DNA of 64,000 nucleotides from Miltochrista miniata. Taxonomy: Eukaryota; Arthropoda; Insecta; Lepidoptera; Erebidae. Position 1 is the stretch's first letter. The number at the start of each line of letters is the position of its first letter. The notes under the pieces were generated by a model. It had not been told where the DNA came from. It made no database searches and saw nothing but the letters and a program-made list of their open reading frames with translations. This document shows positions 34,039 to 43,514 of this stretch, in pieces. Both the position numbers and the translations under genes were made by a program. The DNA lies in contig OW121755.1 of assembly GCA_933228765.1 (NCBI GenBank), positions 15,292,184 through 15,356,183 of the forward strand. The letters are read 5' to 3'.

Positions 34039-34724
34039 AAATCTCTGGGTCTACTCTGCGGTAGTCTCAGTCTGGTGTGTGTGCATAGGTGGTTATCTCT
34101 GGCGAAACCATTCTGGAATCGTCCGAGACGCTCCAGGACGTTAATTGGTGGTGCTAGCAGCTAAGCACAAAACCTTCCCTTTCGTCTTCTTCCAGCTTCC
34201 TACATCTTTGGCTGGAAAAGACACAAAATTCTAAATTCTAAAATTTAAAAATAGCTGTGATTTTGGAAAAACTTTTTGATTTTAGTTGGAATACCCACTT
34301 CTTTTCTTATTGTGTTTTTTTTCTTCTTTATGTTCTTTTTTTATGGTGCACACATATATTTATTATATTATTAGTGTAGATTAATATATAATATATATTA
34401 TCCTATAGTTTCACCTTGTAAGGTAAACTTAGTGAATCTCTCTGTGTTAACTTAGTGAATTTCTCTGTGTAACTTAAAACTTTTTTATAAGGTGTGTACA
34501 TACCTTGTAATTTTGAATGTTAACCTGAACTGTGTTATCAGAAAATTTAGAAACTTTTCTCTCTTAATATACCCTTAATCTTTGTTAAATTCTAAAAGTC
34601 AATTTGAAACATAATTACCTAACTTAGTACACTTTGTTGCAACTCAATTTACATTTTTACTTTGTAATTGATCCCTATCTGTGCCATTTTATCTTTATAA
34701 TTGTTGTAAGTAAATTTTTACATA
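34039..34724 (+). other. Gypsy 5' leader
   Basis: AT-rich untranslated leader between PBS and gag. No ORF of note; presumably packaging and translation-control sequence (inference). Confidence 0.6.
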
Positions 34725-36041
34725 ATGGCACAGATGAAAAAATATATAAATTATTTAAGAAAGGATGAACTTGCTAACGAGCTGTCCCACATGGGTATTT
34801 CAGTGGAACCGGAAACGACAGTGTCTGGCCTTCGGAGTGAGCTAAGAACGGCACACCGACTCGTCCGTCGAGGTAGCATCAAAGCGAGTGCTCCGGTACC
34901 CGCTGATGCATCGGCTGAGCTCTCGACCTGCCTTCCGAAGGTCTCCGAGTTGGAGGAGGCTCTTCAGTCAGGTGAGTTTTTGGCCAATAATAATTCTCGT
35001 CTTAGGGTGTCCATCAGGGCCAACTACTTATTGAGTAGGTTAGCTCGTTGTGGTCTGGATTGCCCCGACCTGGTGGATATTCGTGGTAGGCTAGTGAAGA
35101 TCATCGCTAGGGCTGAACCCAGTAGTGATTCTGAATCCGAAGGTTCGGATGATGATGGTGATGATCCTTCGGGTCGTGACCAGGTGGAATATACTTCACC
35201 AGTAGTGAGAGAGGACCGCTCGGTGCGAGCTAGTTCAAGTAGGAATAGTTCTACATGTAACATAGTGTATAAAGAACGTCCCCTTAACTTATGTTCATTT
35301 AACTTAAAATATGATGGTTCTACTTGTGTACGTGTGTTTTTAGAGAGATTAGAGGAACTTAGATGTGCTCGGGAGGTTACTAAGCCTAGACTCCTTATGG
35401 CTTTCTCCGACCTGTTGGATGGACCGGCTTTGTCTTGGTTCCGTACAAACAAAGCTAACTTCATCTCATATGAGGATCTTATTAGTGAGCTTAGAGATAC
35501 CTTCGATATTCCTGATTATGATTACCGCCTCAGGAACGAGATAAGACAGCGTACACAAGCCCGCTCTGAGTCCTTGGTTAACTATATATGTACAATGCAA
35601 GCCATGTTCTCAAGGTTGTCATGTAAGATGCCCAGTGAGGAACAGCTGGACATTCTCATGCACAACATTAGACCTGACTACATGAAGGAACTGGCCTTGC
35701 ATGATGTCAACTCTGTAGATGACTTGAGACGTTTGGGTAAGCGCTTGGAGCTTGCGCGTACTAGGGCAGACGCTTTCCATGAGCCTGCTCTTGACAAGTT
35801 TGAGATTACATCTGACTTACACCAGCTTAAGAACAAAGGTGTACAAAAGCCCGCTAAGCAGGTGTCTGCAGTGGAGACGCCGGTTACCCCCCACGATCGC
35901 AAATGCTTTCGTTGCGGCGGGGGCGGTCACACTGCATACAGCTGCACACAGTCAAGGGAGCTGGTGTGTTTCCGGTGTGGTCTCAAAGGAGTCAAGACCC
36001 CAGACTGCTCACACTGTACTAGCAAGTCAAAAAACGCGTAG
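34725..36041 (+). CDS. gag: Gypsy Gag polyprotein
   Basis: 438 residues; the start ATG follows the leader. An acidic Ser/Asp stretch (SDSESEGSDDDGDD) lies near residue 140. A retrotransposon gag domain with FLERLEELRCAREV, LLDGPALSWFRTN and RTQARSESLVNYICTMQ spans about 205-345. Two C-terminal zinc knuckles follow. The first is a canonical CFRCGGGGHTAYSC. The second, CFRCGLKGVKTPDC, has Val where the His ligand should be. Gag forms the virus-like particle and binds RNA. The ORF ends TCA AAA AAC GCG TAG, with Pol in the -1 frame. Confidence 0.93.
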   Translation: MAQMKKYINYLRKDELANELSHMGISVEPETTVSGLRSELRTAHRLVRRGSIKASAPVPADASAELSTCLPKVSELEEALQSGEFLANNNSRLRVSIRANYLLSRLARCGLDCPDLVDIRGRLVKIIARAEPSSDSESEGSDDDGDDPSGRDQVEYTSPVVREDRSVRASSSRNSSTCNIVYKERPLNLCSFNLKYDGSTCVRVFLERLEELRCAREVTKPRLLMAFSDLLDGPALSWFRTNKANFISYEDLISELRDTFDIPDYDYRLRNEIRQRTQARSESLVNYICTMQAMFSRLSCKMPSEEQLDILMHNIRPDYMKELALHDVNSVDDLRRLGKRLELARTRADAFHEPALDKFEITSDLHQLKNKGVQKPAKQVSAVETPVTPHDRKCFRCGGGGHTAYSCTQSRELVCFRCGLKGVKTPDCSHCTSKSKNA

Positions 36042-39000
36042 GCCAGGGCCTTATTAGGAACTCTGTGCATCACTCTGTATCTGAGTCTATTTCTGATAAG
36101 GTCCTGTTTCCTAAACGGGATAGTGACATTAGACCGTATCTAGTTGTTAAGGTTTTAAATTTAAATGTCTTAGGCCTTCTAGATTCCGGTGCCTCCTGCT
36201 CTATACTAGGTAAGGGAGCGCACCGCATCTTCTTGGAACTGGGTTTTGATCTTGTGAGTATCAATCCTACTTTTCGTATTACAACTGCAGACAGCACTCA
36301 CTTGCAATGTCTGGGTTGTATCTCTTTGCCAATTGAGTACAATTCGGTTATCCGAGTTGTCAAGTTCTATGTTGTCCCAGGTATAACCACCTCCATGATA
36401 TTTGGAGTGGATTTCTGGCAACAATTTAAGTTAAGTGATAAGTTAATTTTACAAAATATTAGTCTTGATAGCTTTAGTGATAATAATCCTATAGAGTCTG
36501 TGTCCCTTAACGGTGGCCTCGAGGATTACGACAACCTGACAACTAAACAAAGGTGTGTAATCAACGAGGTCATTGAAAAGTTCGACTCGTTGAACACTGA
36601 TAAGGTGGGTTTAGGTCGGACCTCACTTGTGCACCATGTTATTGACACTGGTGACAGCAAGCCGATCAAGCAGCGTTATTATCCGCTCTCTCCCCTTAAG
36701 CAGAAGGCCCTGGAAGCCGAGCTGGACCGAATGCTGGAGATGGGAGTAGTGTCCCCGTCTCAGTCCGCCTGGAACTCTCCAGTGGTCATGGTGGAGAAGG
36801 CGAACGGCGACCTCAGATTGTGCTTGGACTCTCGCAAGCTGAACTCTGTGTCTAAGAGTGACGCCTACCCCTTACCCTATATCAATCAAATCTTAGACCA
36901 TCTTAATAATGCTAAGTATTTAACCTCTGTAGATCTGAGTGCGGCCTACTGGCAGATTCCATTCGACTCACTCCAGTCTGCTGAGAAGACTGCTTTTACG
37001 GTTCCCCGGAGAGGATTGTTCCATTACAATTCCATGTGCTTCGGTCTTGTCGGTGCCAGTGCCACGATGCAACGCCTCATGGACCGTCTGTTTGGTCCCG
37101 AGTTCGACAACAAGGTATTTGCGTTTCAGGATGACATAGTCTGTGTGTCCAGCACCTTTGAGGAGCATGTAGAGCTCTTACATAGAGTCTATCAGCAACT
37201 CAAGGATGCTGGCCTAACTATTAATATGAAAAAATCCCACTTTTGTCGGAGTGAACTCAAATACCTGGGGTATTATGTGGACAAACATGGCTTACGGACA
37301 GACCCGGGTAAAGTTGAGGTTATCCTCAACTATCCCACCCCTTCTAACCCTAAGGAGGTTAAGAGATTTCTGGGAATGGCCGGCTGGTATCGTCGCTTTG
37401 TTAACAACTTCTCGAAGATTAGTAAACCTCTGTGCAAACTCACTTCTACGAACCTTAAGTTCGAATGGACCCCTGAGGCTGAACAGTCCTTTAACCTGCT
37501 AAAGTCAGCCTTGGTTTCTGCCCCTATATTAAAAATGCCTAACTTTGAGATGCCCTTCCGCATTCTTAGTGACGCGTCAGCTTACTCAGTTGCTGCTGTA
37601 CTGACACAAACTCACGATGGTGTTGAGCACCCTATCGCCTACTGTAGCCGTTCTCTCAACAAGAACGAGGTGAACTACAGCACAACTGAGCGAGAACTTC
37701 TGGCCGTGATTTTCGCTTTGGAACAATTTCGACAGTACGTCGAAGGCCAAAAATGTACGGTCGTCACGGATCATTCATCTCTTCTGTGGTTCCATAAGCT
37801 AAAAAATCCCACGGGTCGTCTAGCACGTTGGAGCATGAGGCTCAGTCAATTCGATTTTGACATAGAGCATCGAAAAGGTAAAGACCACGTTGTACCTGAT
37901 GCTCTGTCTCGTATCAAAATTGATTCCCTCGATGCAGTACCCACTAAAGACCCGTGGTATGACCACACCATGAATAGTGTTCGGAAGAACCCTAGGAAGT
38001 CACCAAATTATGACATTCGTGACAACCTTCTATATAGGTTAACTAAAAATAAATATTCTTTGACTTCAGACTTTGACTGGAAGCTGGTGGTACCTCAGGA
38101 GGATCGCTTGCCCCTGCTCTCTAAGTACCACGATGACACACTTAGTGCCCATGGTGGCGTTTGGAAGACGCATAAAAGGTTAGCCCTAAATTATTACTGG
38201 CCCAAGATGTACGAGGACGTCAAAGAATATGTTGGGAATTGCGAAACATGCAAGCAGTACAAACCCGTAAATACGTCTCGTCCCGGCCTAATGGGTAGCC
38301 CGAAGCGGGTTTCGAAGCCATTCGAAGCTATCTCTGTCGATCTGCTTGGTCCCTTTCCCACTTCGAGCAATAGAAACGTACACCTGATCGTGGTCTCCGA
38401 CTACTTTAGCAAATACGTCATGTTGTGCCCTGTTCGGGTTGCCACAGGCGCTGTAGTCGCGAGGTTCATAGAGAAGAGTGTGTTTCTAGTGCACGGAGTC
38501 TGCAAGACTATTTACATGGATAATGGCCCTCAGTTTGTGAGTAAGCCATTTAAGGATCTGTTGGCTAAATACAATGTACCTAATATATATTATAACCCTA
38601 GGTATCATGCCCAAACTAATCAGGCGGAACGAGCTATTCGCAATGTGGTTCAAGCGATCTCATGCTATGTGAAGTCACAACACAAGTCTTGGGATCAGTT
38701 CTTGGTTGAGATACAGTGTGCTTTAAACACTGCAGTTAACGAAGCAACTCGTTTCACCCCTTACTTTTTGGTACATGGTAGGGAATTTATTGGGGATGGA
38801 GTGCTGTACAGGCAGACAGATATCGCGTGCCATCCTACTTCAGTCTCTGTAGACGATCCATCAGCCTTCGGTGTCAAGCTGAGAGAAATACAACGCATTT
38901 ACGACCAGGTGAGGAAACATTTGAACGTTGCCCACCAGCGTAATGAAAAGTATTACAACCTCAGAAAAAGGCATGTAGAGCTGAAAGTGGGACAGATAGT

Positions 39001-39211
39001 TTACAAACGCACGTTCTACCTGTCCAACAAGGCCAAGAATTTTACTGCTAAGCTAGCTCCTAAGTTCCTTAAATGTGTGGTGACTGCTAAACGATCCCCT
39101 TTAGTATATAGGCTGTCAGATCTGGACGGTAAGGATTTTGGGGAGTACCATATCAAGGACATCCTGAAGTATCAGGAGGAGCAGTCTCCAATACCTAACG
39201 TAACTACATAG
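36023..39211 (+). CDS. pol: Gypsy Pol polyprotein (PR-RT-RNaseH-IN)
   Basis: The frame is open from 36023. The aspartic protease motif is LLDSGASCSILG (about 40 codons after the GTG at 36065). RT motifs are LRLCLDSRKLN, YLTSVDLSAAYWQIPF (motif A) and FAFQDDIVCVS, where FQDD replaces the usual YVDD. RNase H has RILSDASAYSVAAVL, TTERELLAVIFAL and VVTDHSS. The integrase has a zinc motif (H...H...C-x2-C around HGGVWKTHKRL and NCETCKQYK) and DDE residues in ISVDLLGPF, YMDNGPQF and QAERAIRNVV. It ends YHIKDILKYQ with no chromodomain seen. About 1048 residues after the GTG, normal length for Gypsy Pol. Expressed by frameshift as Gag-Pol. Confidence 0.95.
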   Translation, partial: QVKKRVGQGLIRNSVHHSVSESISDKVLFPKRDSDIRPYLVVKVLNLNVLGLLDSGASCSILGKGAHRIFLELGFDLVSINPTFRITTADSTHLQCLGCISLPIEYNSVIRVVKFYVVPGITTSMIFGVDFWQQFKLSDKLILQNISLDSFSDNNPIESVSLNGGLEDYDNLTTKQRCVINEVIEKFDSLNTDKVGLGRTSLVHHVIDTGDSKPIKQRYYPLSPLKQKALEAELDRMLEMGVVSPSQSAWNSPVVMVEKANGDLRLCLDSRKLNSVSKSDAYPLPYINQILDHLNNAKYLTSVDLSAAYWQIPFDSLQSAEKTAFTVPRRGLFHYNSMCFGLVGASATMQRLMDRLFGPEFDNKVFAFQDDIVCVSSTFEEHVELLHRVYQQLKDAGLTINMKKSHFCRSELKYLGYYVDKHGLRTDPGKVEVILNYPTPSNPKEVKRFLGMAGWYRRFVNNFSKISKPLCKLTSTNLKFEWTPEAEQSFNLLKSALVSAPILKMPNFEMPFRILSDASAYSVAAVLTQTHDGVEHPIAYCSRSLNKNEVNYSTTERELLAVIFALEQFRQYVEGQKCTVVTDHSSLLWFHKLKNPTGRLARWSMRLSQFDFDIEHRKGKDHVVPDALSRIKIDSLDAVPTKDPWYDHTMNSVRKNPRKSPNYDIRDNLLYRLTKNKYSLTSDFDWKLVVPQEDRLPLLSKYHDDTLSAHGGVWKTHKRLALNYYWPKMYEDVKEYVGNCETCKQYKPVNTSRPGLMGSPKRVSKPFEAISVDLLGPFPTSSNRNVHLIVVSDYFSKYVMLCPVRVATGAVVARFIEKSVFLVHGVCKTIYMDNGPQFVSKPFKDLLAKYNVPNIYYNPRYHAQTNQAERAIRNVVQAISCYVKSQHKSWDQFLVEIQCALNTAVNEATRFTPYFLVHGREFIGDGVLYRQTDIACHPTSVSVDDPSAFGVKLREIQRIYDQVRKHLNVAHQRNEKYYNLRKRHVELKVGQIVYKRTFYLSNKAKNFTAKLAPKFLKCVVTAKRSPLVYRLSDLDGKDFGEYHIKDILKYQEEQSPIPNVTT
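36029..36035 (+). promoter_or_regulatory. Gag-Pol -1 frameshift heptamer A_AAA_AAC
   Basis: The heptamer is in the correct zero-frame register (tcA AAA AAC), two codons before the gag stop. The -1 frame is open from 36023 and continues into Pol without interruption, and Pol has no ATG at its start. A_AAA_AAC is a well-known slip site of retroviral type. No pseudoknot was modelled. Confidence 0.85.
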
Positions 39212-39654
39212 CACTGTTTCTCTAGTTTATTAAACCAGTGCTATGTGATCATTATGTAAGACTATTTTAATCTTTTGTTTGTATTTCTATATGTGTACGT
39301 GACTTTAAATTGTCACGTTGTAGTTTCTTCTATGCACCGCACCGAGCGTTTTTCTCTCATTCGCTTCTTAGTACTCTACATTATCCTGAGAGCTTGGGTA
39401 GTGTTAGGGTATCGGCAGTGAGTAAAGGGAGCATTCGTTTTCTATGAAGGGCATTAGACTCTAGTTACTTAGCCTAACCGGTACACGAGTCAGTGTCTAG
39501 TTAGGTACATAGGAGGATCTTTCTTTGGTATTGTAATGGTCGTAGTCAGCTGGTGTTTGAAGGACCTAGCTGGTTGTCTTTGTTTATTAGTCAGTACTTT
39601 TCTGTTTTCTTTATTGTGTATTTCCAGCGTGTCATATCCGCAGGAAATACTATT
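39212..39654 (+). other. Gypsy 3' untranslated region
   Basis: 443 bp between the pol stop and the polypurine tract; no env ORF. Confidence 0.7.
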
Positions 39655-39668
39655 AAAGGGGGGGTGGT
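39655..39668 (+). promoter_or_regulatory. Polypurine tract
   Basis: AAAGGGGGGGTGG followed by TTG at the 3' LTR boundary; position and composition fit the plus-strand primer. Confidence 0.85.
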
Positions 39669-40587
39669 TGTAGCATTTATTTTCTATAGATGCAGTATTT
39701 AGGATGTGAAAGCAGCCTTATCGAGTTATCTTTTTTTAATCGGTTGTCAGTGGTGACATTTCTGCTGTCAGATTGACAGGATGTCATAAGTTCGGTGACG
39801 AAGCGTTTCGCATTTAAAGGAACGGGTTTTTGTTAAGATTTTTCGTGAAAGACAAGACTTTTGACCGAGACCTGCTTTGGGGTAGTTGGAGGTCCTTTGG
39901 CTTATGCTCTGAGACTGTGCCGCGAATCAGTTTTTCGCTCAAGCGCGATTATTTGTTGCCTCGCATGGTCTAGCGGGCTGTGATTGGGTTGCTGCATTGC
40001 ATCTTACTACATTTTACCCAGAAAACTGGTGAGTCACTTCTTCTTTTGCAAAGCGGGTCGATTGTCGTCTGTCGCGCAGCCAAGATCTTAATTTGTCGTT
40101 TCTTTCATGACAGGGTTTTTTACTACGGGGCTAGTTGCCGGATGAGATATTTGGTGACGCACCTATAAGTTAGTGGGCTGCACGTGGTACGACAACGTGG
40201 AAGTGCGGACTACACGAGCTTCTCATGGGAGAGGTATCTGCCGTCATCACCTGGCAGTAACAACAGGCTCTCACTCAGCTCACTCTGCAGGCCAGTAAAT
40301 CCACTACTTATGTGTAGCCTAGTAGTATTAATACCTGAGCCCTAACTTTACTTCTGTGTACCTGTGATATTTGTGTCTATCAGTGAATAAGCTCTCTGTG
40401 TGTCTCTGTGTATCTCTGTGTACTTAGTAAATATATGTGTGTACACCCTATTGTCTGTTTTCGTGAGAGCCCTAGCCTACCCTTGCACACAGACTGGAAA
40501 CTTAGAAATAAGGCGCCCTGGGATAGAGTTCTCTGCATAGCTACCTCGCGCTAGTTGGTGAGTAACACTGATCATCTTAGTGTTACA
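39669..40587 (+). repeat. 3' LTR
   Basis: 919 bp, identical by eye to the 5' LTR. Confidence 0.96.
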
Positions 40588-41162
40588 ACCAAAAAATCCC
40601 TTATGCGGTATCCAACATGAAATTTCACAACAGTGGCACGCCGGCCATTTTGGATTGCAAAATTAATCTGAAATTCGTACTCAGCATACCAAAAAAACCC
40701 CCTATACGATATCCAACATGAAATTTTACAACAGTGGCACGGTGGCCATTTTGGATTGCAAAATTAACCCGAAATTCGTACTCAGCATACCAAGAAAACC
40801 CCTATACGATTTCCAACATTAAATTTTAGAACGGTGGTGTGGCGGCCATTGTGGATTGCAAAATTAACCCAAAATTCGTACTCAGCACACCAAAAAACCC
40901 CTTATACGGTATCCAACATTAAATTTTACAACGGTGGTGTGGCGGCCATCTTGGATTGCAAAATTAACCCGAAATTCGTACTCTGCAAACCAGAAAACCC
41001 CTTATACGATATCCAACATGAAATTTCACAACAGTGGCACGGCGGCCATTTTGAATTGCAAAATTAACCCAAAATTCGTACTCAGCATACCAAAAAACCC
41101 CTTATACGATATCCAACATGAAATTTTACAACAGTGGTGTGGCGGCCATCTTGGATTGCAAA
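40588..41162 (+). repeat. ~100-bp tandem array, right part
   Basis: About six units continue the array interrupted at 33098. Units vary between GTGGCACGGCGGCCATTTTG and GGTGTGGCGGCCATCTTGG forms. It ends where the R1-like LINE fragment starts. Confidence 0.92.
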
Positions 41163-41515
41163 CCGACTGCGGAACTCGGGGGGGAGCATGTATATTCGCC
41201 GAGGACTATCGGCCTTCCATGACCGGGGGTCTGAGGACGGTGAGAGGGTCGCTAACCGTCCTTACAGAAGCAGGCCCATGACGGCAGCGTGACGTGAGTA
41301 ACTCACGCACGCCCCCCCCCCCCCCCCCTTAGAAATGGGATCGCACCCAAAACCCCCCCCCAAAGACGCGGGTTGGCACCCGAACCACCCCCTGGGCGAG
41401 GCTGCGGTGGCAGCTGCAGGTCTGTTGGGCGTCCTGGGACATCCTTCCGAGGGCTTACCCGGGGCTCACAACCATAGGCTGTTGGGCGTTACGTGAGGTT
41501 TTTTTAGTCGGTAGA
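41163..41515 (+). mobile_element. R1-like LINE 3' end, left part (split by the Polinton)
   Basis: 41185-41515 matches 995-1310 of the first LINE copy (TTCGCCGAGGACTATCGGCC, GACGGCAGCGTGACGTGAGT, TTTTTAGTCGGTAGAAG). The first 18 bases (CCGACTGCGGAACTCGGG, 41163-41180) are the exact reverse complement of 965-982 of that copy, a 5' inversion. The remaining 3' end is at 59020-59066, on the other side of the Polinton. Confidence 0.9.
41510..41515 (+). repeat. Polinton target-site duplication, left copy
   Basis: GGTAGA, repeated at 59014-59019. The uninterrupted LINE at about 1301-1306 reads GGTAGG, consistent with a single original copy. Confidence 0.95.
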
Positions 41516-41675
41516 AGTAGTGGAATATTGGGCATTCTGTCCCACTTTAAGTTCGCATCGTCGCTATCGCTCCTTGCTCACGTGGGACAGATCGCCCAAT
41601 ATTCCACATTTTAAAAATGTAACCTAACCTAACATTTTTATAAAAAATAATTTAAAAAATAAAAATTGCTGAAGC
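41516..41675 (+). repeat. Polinton left terminal inverted repeat (160 bp)
   Basis: Starts AGTAGTGGAATATTGGGC and is complementary to 58854-59013 with three mismatches. The outer ~95 bp is itself palindromic: TGGAATATTGGGC and TCTGTCCCAC on the outside pair with GTGGGACAGA and GCCCAATATTCCA at 41582-41607. It also contains CCTAACCTAAC. Confidence 0.96.
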
Positions 41676-41813
41676 TCCCTCCATGTTCATTACTTACCAT
41701 TTATAACCCACAACGTTTTCTGTATCCAGTTGGGTTCGACTACTTGTAGTTATAAATATTTATGTTATAAATTCATCTTTTCATTATGAGTCCATCAGTA
41801 TTGCATAGCAAAC

Positions 41814-42506
41814 ATGAAATTCGTTAAACAAAGACAATCGTTACAGGTCAATACAATCTGTGACGATTTGACAAAAAACAAATTACGTCATGGAGAATTA
41901 TTACCGAATACTGTACGTTGCATCATTTGTGGACCATCAAATTGTGGAAAAACTAATTTATTAATTGGTCTTCTATTGCATGAAAATGGCTTGACATTTA
42001 AAAATGTTTATGTATACTCTAAAACTCTACATCAACCAAAGTACATCTTTTTAGAAAAGGTTTTACAACGAGTACCAGGTATCACTCTTCATAAATATCA
42101 GACAAATGATGACGTTTTAAAAGTTTCAGATGCAAAACCAAATTCTGTGATTATTTTTGATGATGTAGCATGTGAAAATCAAAGTAATATACGTGATTAT
42201 TTTGCCATGGGAAGACATAAATTGATTGATAGTTTTTATTTAAATCAAACTTATACCAAAATACCTAAACAACTTGTAAGAGATAATGCTAACCTAATTG
42301 TGCTTTTTAAGCAAGATGAAGTTAATTTGAAACATGTTTATGAAGAACATGTTAACACCGATATGACATGGTTGAAATTTCGAGAAATGTGTTCCTTAAT
42401 ATGGAAAGAACCTTTTGATTATGTGGTAATTAATAAAGATTGTTCTAAAAACAATGGTTGCTATAGAAAAACGTTTGACACATTTGTATTATTAGATGAA
42501 ATTTGA
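41814..42506 (+). CDS. Polinton genome-packaging ATPase (FtsK/HerA type)
   Basis: 230 residues. Walker A GPSNCGKT at residues 40-47 and Walker B VIIFDDVA at about 112-119, with an IPKQLVRDNANLIVLFKQDE segment near the sensor/arginine region. These match the A32-like packaging ATPase of Polintons and related double-jelly-roll viruses, which drives DNA into the capsid. First gene inside the left TIR; 138 bp of AT-rich DNA upstream presumably holds the promoter. The ORF is intact and of usual length. Confidence 0.92.
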   Translation: MKFVKQRQSLQVNTICDDLTKNKLRHGELLPNTVRCIICGPSNCGKTNLLIGLLLHENGLTFKNVYVYSKTLHQPKYIFLEKVLQRVPGITLHKYQTNDDVLKVSDAKPNSVIIFDDVACENQSNIRDYFAMGRHKLIDSFYLNQTYTKIPKQLVRDNANLIVLFKQDEVNLKHVYEEHVNTDMTWLKFREMCSLIWKEPFDYVVINKDCSKNNGCYRKTFDTFVLLDEI

Positions 42507-42581
42507 ATATTTAAGTAGACTGCAGTCTGTTTATTGTTATTCTTTAATTGATTCTTATTCGATTACCACCTATTTTACATA

Positions 42582-43448
42582 ATGGATAAATCATTGAAAA
42601 AACAAATTGTTGATGCGACACAAGCTGTCAAGAAAAAAATACGTAAAATGAAGGATTTTGAAGATAATAATAAGCATGCTCTTGATACAGTTTTTAAACC
42701 TGTCACAGAATCTCTCAATTTAATAGCCAACACTAATAACCACTTAGCTCTAACAAAAAAGGAGGAAAAAGTAGAACCCAATGAACCGCAAGACCAAGAT
42801 ATGAAAGAAACAGATGATAGCAGTATTGCTAGTAACGAATCGGAACCCTCATCGGACTCTTCATTTCAGTCATTAGTCGGTACTAATCCAGATGCATCAT
42901 CTTGGTCGTTATCTTCACAAGTACTATCAGATGTTCCATTTGGTATAAGAAATGAACGTGGAAAGCTAATGTTGGGTTCCTCTAACATAACTATTGGGGA
43001 TAAAGTTATTACTGTCGCCGGACACAAATACGAAAGTACACCTGGGTTGCGAGAGTTACTGTTAAAAAAAGACATTGATCTGAGCTTGGTTAATGACTGT
43101 GACAAGCAAAATTATAAGACAATGTTACTTGTAACGAATGCACATCGTCGTGATTTCGATTCAAAAAAACCAATTAAAAGTAATAAAGGACAAAAATATT
43201 TGCAAGTTATTAAACCACTTTTCGATCAAGAAAGTAGAAGTCCAAGTTGTAGACAGAAAGTAGGAAAAGGATTACCTTCAACAAAAATGTGGAAAAAAAA
43301 CACAGATTTTGTATATTGGGATGATCCCAATGAATTGGTTGATAGATTAAAGTTATTAATTGCTTCTCGAGATGCTGGGAACACAGGACTAGACAATGAA
43401 ATAATATCTATCATTGAAGAACTACGTGAAAGCAAAATCATTAAATAA
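42582..43448 (+). CDS. Polinton protein of unknown function (C-terminal YWDDPNELVDRL domain)
   Basis: 288 residues. The N-terminus is Lys-rich with likely coiled coil (KKQIVDATQAVKKKIRKMKD). The middle is acidic/Ser-rich (about 65-100) and is followed by a PFGIRNERGKLMLGSSNITI segment and a C-terminal motif YWDDPNELVDRLKLL with NEIISIIEELRE. I recognise the C-terminal motif from uncharacterised insect Maverick-associated proteins; function unknown. Structural or DNA-binding role is a guess from gene position between ATPase and integrase. 75 bp after the ATPase stop. Confidence 0.8.
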   Translation: MDKSLKKQIVDATQAVKKKIRKMKDFEDNNKHALDTVFKPVTESLNLIANTNNHLALTKKEEKVEPNEPQDQDMKETDDSSIASNESEPSSDSSFQSLVGTNPDASSWSLSSQVLSDVPFGIRNERGKLMLGSSNITIGDKVITVAGHKYESTPGLRELLLKKDIDLSLVNDCDKQNYKTMLLVTNAHRRDFDSKKPIKSNKGQKYLQVIKPLFDQESRSPSCRQKVGKGLPSTKMWKKNTDFVYWDDPNELVDRLKLLIASRDAGNTGLDNEIISIIEELRESKIIK

Positions 43449-43514
43449 ATAGATCTACTAATGTTATATGTGTGTCATTTTACTATATACCGTTCAACAT
43501 AATACACCTTTAAT

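Larger units (their letters stand above)
33099..40587 (+). mobile_element. Intact Ty3/Gypsy LTR retrotransposon, 7489 bp
   Basis: Two direct LTRs of 919 bp (33099-34017 and 39669-40587), each TG...CA, are identical by eye across every line. The target duplication is ACCA (33095-33098 and 40588-40591). Internally there is a tRNA primer-binding site, Gag, Pol with order PR-RT-RNaseH-IN (the Ty3/Gypsy order) and a polypurine tract. No env-like ORF. Identical LTRs and undamaged ORFs mean a very recent insertion, into a ~100-bp satellite. Confidence 0.97.

Noticed and set aside
33410..40168. Identical 62-codon ORFs at 33410-33598 and 39980-40168
   Set aside because: They lie inside the two identical LTRs; there is no evidence of translation.
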